The notes beneath the pieces were generated by a model that did not search any database, was not told the origin of the DNA, and saw only the letters and a program-made list of their open reading frames with translations. 64,000 bases of DNA from Chionoecetes opilio. Taxonomy: Eukaryota; Arthropoda; Malacostraca; Decapoda; Majidae. The DNA lies in contig JACEEZ010023411.1 of the NCBI GenBank assembly GCA_016584305.1, positions 7,501 to 71,500 on the forward strand, read 5' to 3'. The translations under genes were made by a program, and so were the position numbers. Positions 58,201-64,000 of this stretch are shown piece after piece. The number at the start of each line of letters is the position of its first letter. The stretch's first letter is position 1.

Positions 58201-59980
58201 AGAAATGTATTTATAAATACATTGGTTGTCATGTATTTAAATACAGTATTTAAATACTTTTATGAGTATTTAAATACATTGTATTTAAATACATTTAATA
58301 TAAAAATTTTAATACTTTTTTCACAGTTAATTTGGCCATAAACCCGCCCAACTATCTGGCAACTCTGATGTTACAGTGAACCAGGGTTGCCACGGCCAAG
58401 GAAATGTACTGATTGCAAGGAAATTTAGGCCTGAGAAGGACATTTCCAAGGAAACCCAAAATCTAAGGAAATCCTGAGGATTTTTTTTTTTTTCGGACAT
58501 GTTAAAATTTGTGTGCATTTAAAAATGTATTTAAATACAATTGATGTATTTAGTATTTAGTATTTAAATACATTCGTAAAATGTATTTAGTATTTTGTAT
58601 TTAAATACATTCAATGTATTTAGTGCGCAGCTCTGTACACAACACATCACACACAAAAAAAAAAAAAAACACACCACTACAAAAATAGAAAACCACCCAC
58701 CACACACACACACACCAAGACAGTACCATTAAACTAAATTAAGAAAACCACATACGGTAGGTAGAGAGACAAAACAGCACACATAATTGACTCTAATATT
58801 AAACACAACAACTTAACACACACACACACACACACACACTAGGTAAACTAGGTAAGCACACACATTACCATTAATATTGAGACAGAACATCACACAACTG
58901 ACTGAAATCTTAAACACACACACACACACACAGGCAGGCAGGGTACCTTGGTGGGGTCCATGAGCTGCTGTATCTCCCTGTCCCGCCTCCCCAGATCCTC
59001 CTCCAGGCGGCGCCCCCGGGTCCTCAGGGTGGCGTTCTCCTCCCGCAGCTGTCCCAGGCCCTGACGCAGCTCCTGGATCTCCTGGTACTGCTCCTCCTGA
59101 AGGGGGTGAGAGATAAGGGGGAGATAAGAGAGAGGTGAAATAAAATTAGATTAAAAAAGAGATTAAGATTAAAAAGAGTGACAGATTAAAAAAGGGTAAA
59201 TGTATGTATGTAAAGAAAGTGTGGCATGCAAGTATGATAGCATTGCACTTGACCCTCAATTTAACGGACTAAAAGGGGAATTGAAGTGTCTGTTACTCAA
59301 AAAAGTCCGTTGATTGGCATTCTTTAAAAAAAATAAGATAAAAATTTCCTAGTGCCTGTAGTTGAGTGGCCTAAGAACACCCCCATGCTGCCCATTAAAT
59401 ACCTTTAACAGCGAGTGCATCAGAGGACACAGGGGGGCGGCATGAGCCTCTAATCACAGGCGTCACTATAAAAATCCTGCCTGCACCACCACGGGCGAGG
59501 ACCAACCATCACAGCCCTCAAGTGAACCTCCAAGACCTCCTTTCCCACCCCTGGAGATCACTGCCTACACACGCTATAGGCATAATTGTATAAAAATATA
59601 TATATATATATGTATTCTTGCAACGGACTTTCTGAATGGTTTAGTCCGCTTGTCCGGTAGCAGATGGAGTCCGTTAAATTGAGGTCCCTTGAATCGAGGG
59701 TCGAGTGTGTACGAAAAAGAGTTCTTAGAATGAATTAAATTGGATTCATTTCCCGCACATCACAACAACTAGGTAATACACACCTGTGATTTGTACGCAG
59801 GTTTGCCGGAGCGGGTGGACACGCCAGGCCGCACACAGTTTATTTCAGTGCGGGACACCAGTGGTCTTACCCCACCCACATCAATGTCTGGGGGGGAGGG
59901 AGGGAGAGGTAGGTTAGGGGAGAAAAGGTAGTGGTGGTGGTGGTGGTGGTATGTGGTTGTAGCAAAGTAAATGAGGTAGT

Positions 59981-60065
<85 letters not shown>

Positions 60066-61247
60066 AATGAAAGATTGTTGTTTCCTATTATTGTTGTAAT
60101 TGCTGATATTAACATTATTTTTTTCATTGTCACTGATAAGAAAAATTTAATTAATGATGGCTTAATTTAATGATGACTTAATTTCTGATGACTTTTAAAT
60201 CTTGATGTTACTGTACTATATTGATCATGGTGCATTGTAAAAGCTGCAGTGATGTGGTTTGCTAAATGCTAGGCCTACTCATTAGTGTGTTGTGAACTGT
60301 ACTATTATTGCAGTTATTCCTGTGCTATACTTAAGGTGCATCATAAAACCTGTGGCAGAGTGGTGTGCTAGATACTGGTGACTGCAGTGACTGTGCAGTG
60401 TGGTGATAAACCTACCGTAGATAACCCTATAGTCGCCATGGTGCACTAATGTCGCCAGGCGCCATATACATTACGAATTTCACCACTAAAGCATCACTAC
60501 AGACTTGTATGTGCCATGGAAGAGGCACGTACAGTAGTTTATGTTATGTACCTGTCTTCAGTGACACATACAAGTCTGTAGCGATGCTAAAATTTGTAAT
60601 ATATGGTGCCTGGCAACATTAGTGCACCCTGGCGACTATAGTGTTATCTATGGTAGCCTACCCATGGTGATTCTGGTGCCATTAACAGTTGTGCTGGTGC
60701 ATATATATCTTGCAAAAAAAAGTGAATTTAGCAGTATACAAATAAGTGATTGAATGCAACGTCTATAACTTATTCCGTGATATAAAATGGCATTGATTTT
60801 TCTTTTGCTATTAGATAATTATTTATGAATGTATCCAGAAAGGCAATATGTAGTGAAAATACAACATTGAAAGCATAGATATAAAAAAACAAAAAACTTT
60901 TAGAGTACATAAAAATAAACATTTAAAAAAAAAAAAAAAAAAACATCACATCCAGTGCAAATAAAATAAAAATTAACTAACAGCACCAAAAAAAAAATAG
61001 AAATAGAAAAAGACATAAAAAAAACACATTAGACCAAGCAGGGCAGCAGCGAAAAAAAACAAAAAAACAGGGGAAGCGATCATGCATTAAAAAAAAATGG
61101 GGATTCAATGAGGGAGCGACATGTCACCCATTGGCCCCATTCACCCATTTCCAAAGCCTTACTCTTTCCGGCAGCCATATTTCCCCGGGCCCCCATGCTC
61201 CCCCGGCGGCCATGGGGGACATAGGGGGCCACGCGCGTGTCCGGCAT
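38391..61247 (-). CDS. IQCE: IQCE-like ciliary coiled-coil/IQ protein, 13-14 exons
   Basis: Exons in transcript order (window coordinates): possible 61247-61163, then 59887-59784, 59096-58947, 57999-57814, 56790-56415, 55811-55660, 55115-54991, 49276-49140, 47845-47061, 46675-46419, 44136-44035, 42404-42324, 39827-39717, 38597-38391 (stop). All phases agree except one indel in the ninth. The best evidence for IQCE is the order of coiled-coil blocks, which from memory parallels human IQCE: KPAYKSQEEQYQEIQELR, RRDREIQQLMDPTK, NEMKIEAETYYQEVVRL and SYEGLSRAELIREVERREGE (human has comparable ...DMYDEIIELK, RQIEQLLDPSR, EEMRIAMETYYEEVHRL, and a W-S-K-P-R-L-L-R-R-I block). In vertebrates IQCE works with EFCAB7 to hold the EVC-EVC2 complex at the ciliary base for Hedgehog signalling. 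A Ser/Pro-rich basic middle and several IQ-like C-terminal modules follow. Introns are filled with mobile elements. Confidence 0.85.
38748..39120. mobile_element. pogo/mariner-type MITE, TA duplications (copy 1)
   Basis: Left end CAGCTAAGTATTAATTATCC and right end GGTCGGATGTTGGGAATTTG plus GCTG, TA on both sides (38746-38747, 39121-39122). Inner words GTCGGAT(A/G) recur at both ends. Enlarged relative to copy 2 (56945-57238) by an A-rich stretch at about 38953-39005. Lies in the last IQCE-like intron. Confidence 0.85.
39717..39827 (-). CDS. IQCE: IQCE-like exon 13, IQ-like module
   Basis: Acceptor ggtgttgcag, donor CAG|gtcagt, phase 0-0, 37 codons: VGETLDVLRSLLAGHLSRQQ, then EVNHLLTRAPLLVGESQ. 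Same LL-x-GHL-x-R core. Confidence 0.82.
40003..40476. mobile_element. Composite pogo-type MITE carrying a SINE (copy 1)
   Basis: Termini CACTCAACCCTCGATTTAAC and AATCGAGGGTCGAGTG with TA at both flanks (40001-40002, 40477-40478). Between arms lies the body of SINE family B (about 40125-40355). A second copy at 59246-59707 has the same SINE at the same place and orientation. Confidence 0.85.
40125..40355 (+). mobile_element. SINE family B body inside the MITE
   Basis: From TTGAGTGGCCTATGCACACC through CATCGGAGGACACAGGGGGG to CGCTATAGGCATAAATG; the tRNA-like head is missing. Matches 45950-46282 and 59345-59585. Confidence 0.85.
40690..41135. repeat. Degenerate tandem repeat, CACAGAACTAAAGGTA units
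   Basis: Units beginning GTACACAGAACTAAAGGTA near 40700, 40783 and 40981, with weaker copies to about 41110; intronic in the IQCE-like gene. Confidence 0.7.
41634..42300. repeat. Tandem repeat, ~134-144-bp unit
   Basis: Five units starting TATAGCATCTCTGATTGG at about 41634, 41778, 41916, 42050 and 42190, each containing CAGCCT, CTCTTTACTG and AGGAGTAAC words. Ends about 25 bases before IQCE-like exon 12. Confidence 0.88.
42324..42404 (-). CDS. IQCE: IQCE-like exon 12, IQ-like module
   Basis: Acceptor cacctgcag, donor CTG|gtacta, phase 0-0, 27 codons: EALSSLLGGHLGRNIKITAI. LLGGHLGR is comparable to the F-R-G-H-L-T-R of human IQCE's IQ motif, though the expected IQ dipeptide is missing before it. 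Confidence 0.8.
42761..43772 (+). mobile_element. SINE family A, split by a hAT insertion
   Basis: Head GTCCTCCGTAGTGTAGTGG to GCACGCTTGGTGCA, then a 711-base insertion, then TCGGTTCACAACCGAGAAGT with the GGTTCGATCCCC B box and the same body as the SINE at 23827, ending ACTACTAGATGAATAC. Confidence 0.85.
42800..43510. mobile_element. hAT-like non-autonomous element inserted in SINE
   Basis: Ends CAGTGGCAGATTTAG and TGAATCCGCTCCTG (inverse CAGGAGCGGATTCA). Flanks TTGGTGCA and TCGGTTCA agree at six of eight positions, a decayed 8-bp duplication. Interior has further inverted arms (AGAGTCCTTTCCCGCCC at 43041 pairing with GGGCGGGAAAGGACTCT near 43430) around CCTAACC/GGTTAGG repeats. Confidence 0.8.
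43915..44065. repeat. Duplication of the IQCE-like exon 11 donor region
   Basis: CCCCTGTGAGGTA(T/C)(T/C)GAGTTAGTG plus GGGCT.TCCTGCCACAT occurs at 43922-43963 and again at 44022-44061; the latter includes the true end of exon 11 and its donor. Confidence 0.8.
44035..44136 (-). CDS. IQCE: IQCE-like exon 11, IQ-like module
   Basis: Acceptor tttgcatgcag, donor TCG|gtacct, phase 0-0, 34 codons: SSPREQLAGLLSAHTRRCLH resembles the degenerate L-L-x-x-H-x-x-R core of the later modules. Its donor end is duplicated about 100 bases downstream on the transcript. Confidence 0.8.
44165..44565. repeat. GAGTGAGGGTGAGGAGGA minisatellite
   Basis: About 400 bases of GAGTGAGGGTGAG(GAG)n units in IQCE-like intron 10-11. 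Confidence 0.92.
44600..44644. repeat. (TTAGG)n interstitial telomere-type array
   Basis: Nine consecutive GGTTA units, one with A for G. A shorter run recurs near 44745. Flanking GTGACGAGTGAGGGTGA segments are repeated around both. Confidence 0.9.
45248..45496. mobile_element. Palindromic MITE with TATA duplication
   Basis: Termini TCAGGCGCCTAGAATTGAAA and its exact inverse, with arms of about 50 bases (including CGGCACAAGCGCCACTTTT) nearly perfect; TATA flanks on both sides (45244-45247, 45497-45500). 249 bp, AT-rich centre. The high identity suggests a recent insertion. Confidence 0.9.
45950..46282 (+). mobile_element. tRNA-derived SINE, family B (near full length)
   Basis: Head GAGGCAGTAGCAGAGTGGTT with B box GAGTTCGATACC, then the common body (CATCGGAGGACACAGGGGGG, GGCGTTACTATAAAAATCC, CCACCACGGGCGAGGACC) and tail GTTATAGGCATAAGAAG followed by A-rich sequence. 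This is the longest copy in the window. Confidence 0.88.
46419..46675 (-). CDS. IQCE: IQCE-like exon 10, with apparent one-base deletion
   Basis: Acceptor attttcag in phase 0 gives EEDERVLAAIIFQRDTDTSL, then meets TAG (46555-46553) if read straight. Adding one base in the C-run on the coding strand (G5 at 46596-46600) opens the frame through TGTLDTQEEEQGGEKG and KEEVGVKEEEL to an excellent donor GAG|gtgaga at 46418, in exactly the phase needed by the next exon. With that base the exon is 86 codons. Alternatively only the first five codons are used (AGG|gtactt). Confidence 0.7.
46940..46985 (+). mobile_element. Short LINE 3' tail copy
   Basis: AACCTTGTAAGATAATATGG plus GAAAATCTGACGTTAAAC matches the 3' UTR end of the LINE remnant at 35232-35280; a 5'-truncated insertion of about 45 bases. 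Confidence 0.65.
47061..47845 (-). CDS. IQCE: IQCE-like exon 9, Ser/Pro-rich basic region with decapeptide repeats
   Basis: Acceptor cctccccag (upper edge) in the phase left by exon 8; donor TCTGCG|gtaggt. 261 codons of low-complexity Ser/Pro/Arg/Thr. Five tandem ten-residue repeats (SPQIRNGVAR, SAKHQNGVVR, SPQHRDGATA, SPRLKNGVVE, SPRVKPGSPV) lie at about 47262-47416. Basic SP-rich composition resembles microtubule-binding projection domains of MAPs, which is inference only. The long open frame on the opposite strand is a mirror of this exon. Confidence 0.87.
48249..49026. mobile_element. pogo-type element carrying a LINE fragment (copy 1)
   Basis: Ends CACACAAACCTCGATTTCCC and GGGAAATCGAGGTTTGTGTG, TA on both sides (48247-48248, 49027-49028). 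Inside are three tandem ~152-base units (CGCCAGGTGGCAGCATGCTC near 48477, 48629 and 48782). Compared with copy 2 at 53877 it has long T-runs inserted at 48342-48375 and 48902-48931. Confidence 0.85.
49140..49276 (-). CDS. IQCE: IQCE-like exon 8
   Basis: Acceptor catcccgcag, donor ACTG|gtgggt. Completes an Asp codon then AELDGLRREVQALQLEVSGL, the last coiled-coil turn, and moves into a basic Ser/Thr-rich linker. About 5.7 kb of transposon-rich intron separates it from exon 7. Confidence 0.87.
49280..49585. repeat. GATTGATTAGTAGGATATTA minisatellite
   Basis: Tandem units of GATTGATTTAGTAGGATTGATTAG and GTAGGATATTAGTAGATTGA in alternating combinations, starting three bases upstream (transcript sense) of the IQCE-like exon 8 acceptor. 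Confidence 0.9.
49635..49847. mobile_element. piggyBac-like MITE, TTAA ends (copy 1)
   Basis: TTAACCCCTTGAGGCCCAGA at left and TCTGGGTGTGAAGGGGTTAA at right. TTAA with CCCCTT-type ends is the piggyBac hallmark. Related copy at 53369-53582. Confidence 0.8.
49902..50153. mobile_element. pogo/Tigger-type MITE, TA duplications
   Basis: CAGTGATACCTTGGAACTC at left and GAGTTCCAAGGTATCACTG at right are perfect inverses, flanked by TA (49900-49901, 50154-50155). 252 bp. Confidence 0.9.
50210..50652. mobile_element. TTAA-flanked MITE, second family
   Basis: Left TTAACCCCCCACAGTGCCAGC and right GCTTGGCACTTTAAGGGTTAA are imperfect inverses with TTAA ends, so piggyBac-like; the ends differ from the 49635 family. 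Confidence 0.7.
51130..51242. repeat. Poly-A and (TAA)n microsatellite
   Basis: An A-run then about 80 bases of AAT triplets. Confidence 0.96.
51300..51780. repeat. GGT-rich minisatellite, ~100-120-bp unit
   Basis: Four to five units, each with GTGGTGGCGGTGGTGG-type sequence and the unique part GCAGTGTGCATGCATAAGAC plus GGAGTATTAGGGTGCCACAA; later units are degenerate. Confidence 0.9.
51955..53372 (+). mobile_element. piggyBac-like element, TTAA ends, transposase remnant
   Basis: Left TTAAAGTAATCGTCCAGACC and right GGTCTGGACGATTACTTTAA are perfect inverses of about 20 bases including the TTAA. 1.4 kb, with an intact but short frame at 52188-52430 and no catalytic domain. It abuts, sharing TTAA, the MITE at 53369-53582. 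Confidence 0.88.
52188..52430 (+). CDS. Acidic 80-residue frame, probable piggyBac transposase N-terminus
   Basis: MMSDCTSVSDSESVAVTDLE then an acidic, Tyr/Glu-rich stretch (EYDAQSDTERNDAGRVYYEE) and ending LLQNMDW. piggyBac transposases and PGBD proteins usually start with an acidic Ser/Asp-rich region; position within a TTAA-flanked element supports this. It stops before the DNA-binding/catalytic core, so no transposase activity is expected. Second ATG at 52191 equally plausible. Confidence 0.45.
   Translation: MMSDCTSVSDSESVAVTDLEYDAQSDTERNDAGRVYYEENEPQIVMGSYMFEPEYEVDEQVLAEPEVQQEDLALLQNMDW
53369..53582. mobile_element. piggyBac-like MITE, TTAA ends (copy 2)
   Basis: TTAACCCCTTAAGGCCCATA to GATCTGGGCGTGAAGGGGTTAA, internally matching 49635-49847 throughout (CGTCATTTCCATTGTAATTT versus CGTTATTTCCATTGTAATTT). 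Confidence 0.82.
53877..54785. mobile_element. pogo-type element carrying a LINE fragment (copy 2)
   Basis: Ends CACACAGCCCTCGTTTTCCC and GGGAAAACGAGGGTTGTGTG, TA on both sides (53875-53876, 54786-54787). Interior plus-strand frames read SPLVSVRTSRQVAACSTVV, PDPHCPWCRNVSETIEHFLL and LRFHSHRVVLHSHLLALNVA: the last part (H-C-x-x-C...ET-x-E-H-x-L-L-x-C) is the zinc-knuckle-like end of non-LTR retrotransposon RNase H regions. One ~152-base tandem duplication starts at 54052 and 54204. Confidence 0.85.
54991..55115 (-). CDS. IQCE: IQCE-like exon 7, coiled coil
   Basis: Acceptor tgtgcgcag, donor AAGA|gtgagt. Encodes ARVSELQGREEEWRRERVSL then LINTLKEDRIYYKDTAQKK, charged heptad-like sequence; ends in phase 2. 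Confidence 0.87.
55290..55592. mobile_element. MITE terminus and two SINE family A-like tails
   Basis: AATGAGGGTCCGTATATGAG plus AGGTTTTACTGTA at 55360-55395 looks like one pogo-type end. Then two copies of a tail GATGCGGAGACAGGACCACA...CAGGCCCTGTATACT (55400-55450, 55514-55562) resemble the 3' body of SINE family A. Confidence 0.55.
55660..55811 (-). CDS. IQCE: IQCE-like exon 6
   Basis: Acceptor cttcaccag, donor CAG|gtgtgt; completes the split Gly codon. SYEGLSRAELIREVERREGE corresponds to the human W-S-K-P-R-L-L-R-R-I-V-E-L-E-K block, followed by more coiled coil (QHRQLTEALGRHSEQ). Confidence 0.9.
55980..56382. mobile_element. Palindromic element with perfect 8-bp duplication
   Basis: Flanked by ATAAGTTC on both sides (55972-55979, 56383-56390). 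Ends GGTAAATTTCCAGATGAACA and AGTGTCAAACTGGAATAATACC. Inner arms (AACGGTTAACAGATTAATTC with its inverse) enclose degenerate CCTAACCTA repeats. Right boundary lies about 30 bases from the IQCE-like exon 5 donor. Superfamily unclear; related to 62330-63288. Confidence 0.82.
56415..56790 (-). CDS. IQCE: IQCE-like exon 5, with His/Pro-rich insert
   Basis: Acceptor cccgcag, donor AAAG|gtgaga. Begins VVRLRNQLNIV (continuing ETYYQE), then a low-complexity QQQQHHH / PPPPPLPPPP insert of about 70 residues not expected in the family, then LRHALSLLEEENARLSLQVS and EKLMGDLERVLGL, which parallel human SRSVQELTEENQSL...EDLDRVL. Ends in phase 1. Confidence 0.88.
56945..57238. mobile_element. pogo/mariner-type MITE, TA duplications (copy 2)
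   Basis: Same family as 38748-39120 with nearly identical sequence; TA at 56943-56944 and 57239-57240; 294 bp without the A-rich expansion. Confidence 0.87.
57464..57775. repeat. Duplicated segment with LINE 3' tails
   Basis: AAAGTACGATAAAGGGAGGA...CACCATCTCCTGAACCTCC then TTG(T/C)AGCTTCCTTATTTTCTT occurs twice (about 57464-57573 and 57662-57775). The tail equals the 3' end of the LINE fragment at 35520-35762. Confidence 0.75.
57814..57999 (-). CDS. IQCE: IQCE-like exon 4
   Basis: Acceptor aaccccag, donor GAG|gtgagg, 62 residues, phase 0-0. Coiled coil with SLKLRVSRLEATLRAKEAEL and the family signature NEMKIEAETYYQE. Confidence 0.9.
58165..58635. mobile_element. hAT-type MITE, perfect 8-bp duplication
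   Basis: Ends CAGAGCTGGGCAGTATTTAA and GTGCGCAGCTCTG, with TACACAAC on both sides (58157-58164, 58636-58643). Subterminal GTATTTAAATACA words repeat in both orientations. Same outer word CAGAGCTGGGCA as 31944-33132. 471 bp, in IQCE-like intron 3-4. Confidence 0.92.
58947..59096 (-). CDS. IQCE: IQCE-like exon 3, first coiled coil
   Basis: Acceptor ccttcag, donor AAG|gtaccc, phase 0-0, 50 residues. EEQYQEIQELRQGLGQLREE through RRDREIQQLMDPTK shows heptad spacing; the final IQQLMDPTK parallels the conserved IEQLLDPS of IQCE. Confidence 0.88.
59246..59707. mobile_element. Composite pogo-type MITE carrying a SINE (copy 2)
   Basis: Ends CACTTGACCCTCAATTTAAC and GAATCGAGGGTCGAGTG; TA flanks are mutated. 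The SINE family B body (about 59345-59585) sits at the same internal junctions as in copy 1 at 40003-40476. It lies in IQCE-like intron 2-3. Confidence 0.85.
59784..59887 (-). CDS. IQCE: IQCE-like exon 2
   Basis: Acceptor cccccccag, donor CAG|gtgtgt. Encodes IDVGGVRPLVSRTEI, then VSTRSGKPAYKSQ, preceding the first coiled coil; human IQCE has a similar short T-P-V-Y-R peptide here. Confidence 0.75.
59985..60064. repeat. (GTA)n trinucleotide repeat
   Basis: About 80 bases of pure AGT repeat just upstream (transcript sense) of IQCE-like exon 2. Confidence 0.97.
60413..60655. mobile_element. Palindromic TACCGTAGATAAC MITE, complete
   Basis: TACCGTAGATAACCCTATAG plus TCGCCA at left mirrors TGGCGACTATAGTGTTATCTATGGTA at right over most bases; second inner palindrome TTTATGTTATGTACC region. 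TA likely the duplicated target. Other copies at 22943-23137 and 63594-63762. Confidence 0.82.
60656..61160. other. No gene recognised; A-rich runs
   Basis: AT-rich intronic or 5' flanking DNA of the IQCE-like gene with A-runs at about 60927-60943. Confidence 0.5.
61163..61247 (-). CDS. IQCE: IQCE-like candidate first coding exon
   Basis: Minus-strand ATG at 61247-61245 opens MPDTRVAPYVPHGRRGSMGA and reaches a good donor (GGAAAGA|gtaagg) in phase 1, the phase demanded by the next exon. The frame also stays open upstream to a possible acceptor (cctgacccag) near 61289, so it may be internal. GC-rich compared with its surroundings. No homology recognised. Confidence 0.4.
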
Positions 61248-61364
61248 TCTTGCTAACTGACCCGGGGTGCCATTATCCAACAGGGGCTGGGTCAGGTTAG
61301 GTCAAGGTCAGGTTAGACGAGCGTTAGGAGCCTGGAGGTTAGATATGACTAGAAGACATGCGCA

Positions 61365-61890
<526 letters not shown>

Positions 61891-62329
61891 GGAGTATGTA
61901 ATAATGGCTTGCTTTTTTAATACAGAACTTCCTTACCTACTTATGCATATAATTGGTTCCGAAGGTTTGTACTTTTTGATACTTGAGGAAGGCGACGGTA
62001 TAAATAAATATATATATTAATTCATGCCATCCAAAAAGTCCCAAATTCATTCAAAACACATCAAAACTAATCAGGGTTAAGAAATATTTTATCGACCCTG
62101 CCATCTCTCGTTTACAACCCTATAAAGAACTAATCTTTTGTTATATACGTCTTATGAGTGTTTCCAAAAAAGGCAAGATAGTGAAAATACAACATTGAAA
62201 CCATAGACATAAGAAATAAACTTTAGAGCACAAATAATAACACACACCCAAAAAAAAATTGATTGCTAACTTCAGCCCTCTTGGAAACTGTGACTTCAAT
62301 CTCTGAAAATTAAATATAAAACTTATTTT

Positions 62330-62841
62330 GGTATTATTCCAGATGAACACCGAATTCACTTTGGTGGACGAAACTATTTCTTTCTGGTGAGTTTTGATGT
62401 GGTTTGAATTAATCTGATAACCGTTTCTGTCGCAAATCTTTTTTTTTTTTTTTAGGTAAAAGTTAGGTTAGGTTAGGTTAGGTTAGGTTAGGTTAGGTAT
62501 AGGTTAGGTAAAGGTTAGGTTAAGTATAGGTTCGGTTAGGTTCAATTTGGATTTTTTTGTAATTTTTGTTGAAAAAAAAAAAAAAGTAATTTGCGCCAGA
62601 AACGGTTAGCAGATTCATTCAAAACGCATCAAAACTCACCAGAAAAAAATAGGGTAAATTTATAGTTTCACCCAACCAACGATTTTCTGATGCGCCTTAT
62701 GTTTTTCTGGTGTGTTTTTATGTGTTTTGAATGAATCTGCTAACCGTTTGTCGCAATTTTTTTTTTTTTTTTTTTTTGCAAAAATGAAGAAAAAAACAAA
62801 CAAAATGAACCTAACTTATACCTAACCTAACCTTTACCTAA

Positions 62842-62886
<45 letters not shown>

Positions 62887-63288
62887 TTATCTACCTAAAA
62901 AAAAAAAAAAAAATTGCGACAGAAACGGTTAGCTGATTCATTCAAAACACACCAGAAAAAGCATAAGGCGCATCAGAAAATCGTTGGTTGGGTGAAACTA
63001 TAAATTACCCGGTTAGATTAGGTTAGGTATGGGTTAGGTTAGGTTAGGTTAGGTATAGGTAAAGGTTAGGTTAGGTTTAGGTTCATTTTTTATTTTTTTT
63101 TTCATTTTTGCCAAAAAAAAAAAATAATAATTGCGACAGAAACGGTTAGCAGATTCATTCAAAACACATAAAAACACACCAGAAAAACATAAGGCGCATC
63201 AGAAAATCGTTGGTTGCTTGAAACTATAAATTAACCAAAAATAGTTTCGTTCACCAAAGGAAGTTCGATGTTCATCTGGAATAATACC
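62330..63288. mobile_element. Nested palindromic elements with TTAGG cores
   Basis: Outer ends GGTATTATTCCAGATGAACA and TGTTCATCTGGAATAATACC are inverses. A second, inner palindrome at about 62652-63005 has ends GGGTAAATTTATAGTTTCAC and GTGAAACTATAAATTACCC. TTAGG/CCTAA tracts sit at 62459-62545, 62811-62838 and 63014-63082, with poly-A runs. Related to 55980-56382. No coding. Confidence 0.8.
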
Positions 63289-63593
63289 GATTAGTCCTTC
63301 ATAAGATAGTAAACGAGATATGTCAGTTTCAATAAAACTAATATTAATCCTAATCAAAATAGAACAGCGAAAAATACTGATGCCCAATATCGAAATAATA
63401 CCACTTTATCGTTCGTAAGTAAGGAAGTATGCCTGTATATTTTCGTCGACGAAGTGGGTCTACTCTATATTAGTTAATCTGTATTAATAGACAGTGTTAT
63501 TTTAGAAAGCTTAGGAATATATAGAAAGACACCATCATAGGACATCCCAGGAAGTGTTAGTCATGAGAACAGCAGTCGAGAATCAGGGAAAGC

Positions 63594-63762
63594 TACCGTC
63601 AATAACACTAAAGTCGCCACTGCACTAATGTCGCCAGGCTTAACCATATAAACCACTGTGCTGCCTTTTAATGCCCAATACATCCCCCTGTGGGAGCTAA
63701 AATTCGTAATAATACCCCCTGGCGACATAAGTGCAGTGGCGACTATAGTGTTATTGACGGTA
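63594..63762. mobile_element. Palindromic TACCGTCAATAAC MITE, short copy
   Basis: TACCGTCAATAACACTAAAG plus TCGCCACTGCAC at left and GTGCAGTGGCGACTATAGTG plus TTATTGACGGTA at right; 169 bp including TA ends. Shares the GTCGCCAGG inner words with 60413-60655. Confidence 0.85.
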
Positions 63763-64000
63763 AGGAAAAACAGGACACCTTAGAAACACATGAGTATGGT
63801 TGAGGGAAATTTACGTCCATACACCTATTTACACCCCCTCTCTCTTTCCTCCCTTATTCCCTTCTTCAAATCCCTTACCCCTTTTTTCCCCTTTCTATAC
63901 TTCCTTAACCTTTTTCCCACACTTTACCCCTTGCTCACCTTTCTAAGTTTTTTACAATTGTTGATCTCTCTTTCCTTTTTTTCCGATTTTTTTAAGTTTT
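63763..64000. other. Pyrimidine-rich, no gene recognised
   Basis: C/T-rich to the window end; no coding signal or element ends. Confidence 0.5.

Overview
The window is animal nuclear DNA. It has split genes with short exons and GT-AG introns, AATAAA signals, tRNA-derived SINEs, LINE fragments, very dense microsatellites and TTAGG-type repeats. TTAGG is the arthropod telomere unit; together with the microsatellite load and repeat-filled introns it suggests an arthropod, most likely a decapod crustacean. That placement is inference: nothing here is a species marker.

Layout. (1) 110-4888, + strand: the last four exons of a stomatin/MEC-2-type gene; its 5' exons lie left of the window. (2) About 5.1-10.9 kb: no gene found, only microsatellites and palindromic TAA-flanked MITEs. 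(3) About 10.9-17.2 kb: homopolymer-rich, poorly readable sequence, probably low-quality consensus. (4) 17.2-19.7 kb: a large imperfect palindrome whose arms carry reverse-transcriptase remnants and whose middle carries TTAGG-like repeats. (5) 20168-20857, +: an intact seven-finger C2H2 protein. (6) 24638-30192, +: four exons of a HARBI1-like gene (domesticated Harbinger transposase family) with one apparent frameshift and a lost catalytic glutamate; its last intron holds a ~1.5 kb CA/GGTCCCTTATCC VNTR. (7) 31-38 kb: minisatellites, a complete non-autonomous hAT element, LINE 3' ends and a piggyBac-like remnant. (8) 38391 to about 61.25 kb, - strand: a 13-14 exon gene that I identify as an IQCE homologue (ciliary coiled-coil/IQ protein), with introns packed with MITEs, SINEs and tandem repeats. 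(9) 61.3-64 kb: GA repeats and nested palindromic elements with TTAGG cores.

The four genes share no obvious pathway. IQCE is known in vertebrates from the ciliary EvC zone of Hedgehog signalling; stomatins are membrane scaffolds that modulate channels; HARBI1 relatives are DNA-binding proteins or nucleases; the zinc-finger protein is a probable DNA binder. The strongest cross-cutting observation is the number of element families with readable boundaries (TA, TAA, TTAA, TATA and 8-bp duplications), including composites: a SINE carried inside a MITE, a MITE carrying a LINE fragment, a hAT inside a SINE, and piggyBac-like ends recombined with one another.
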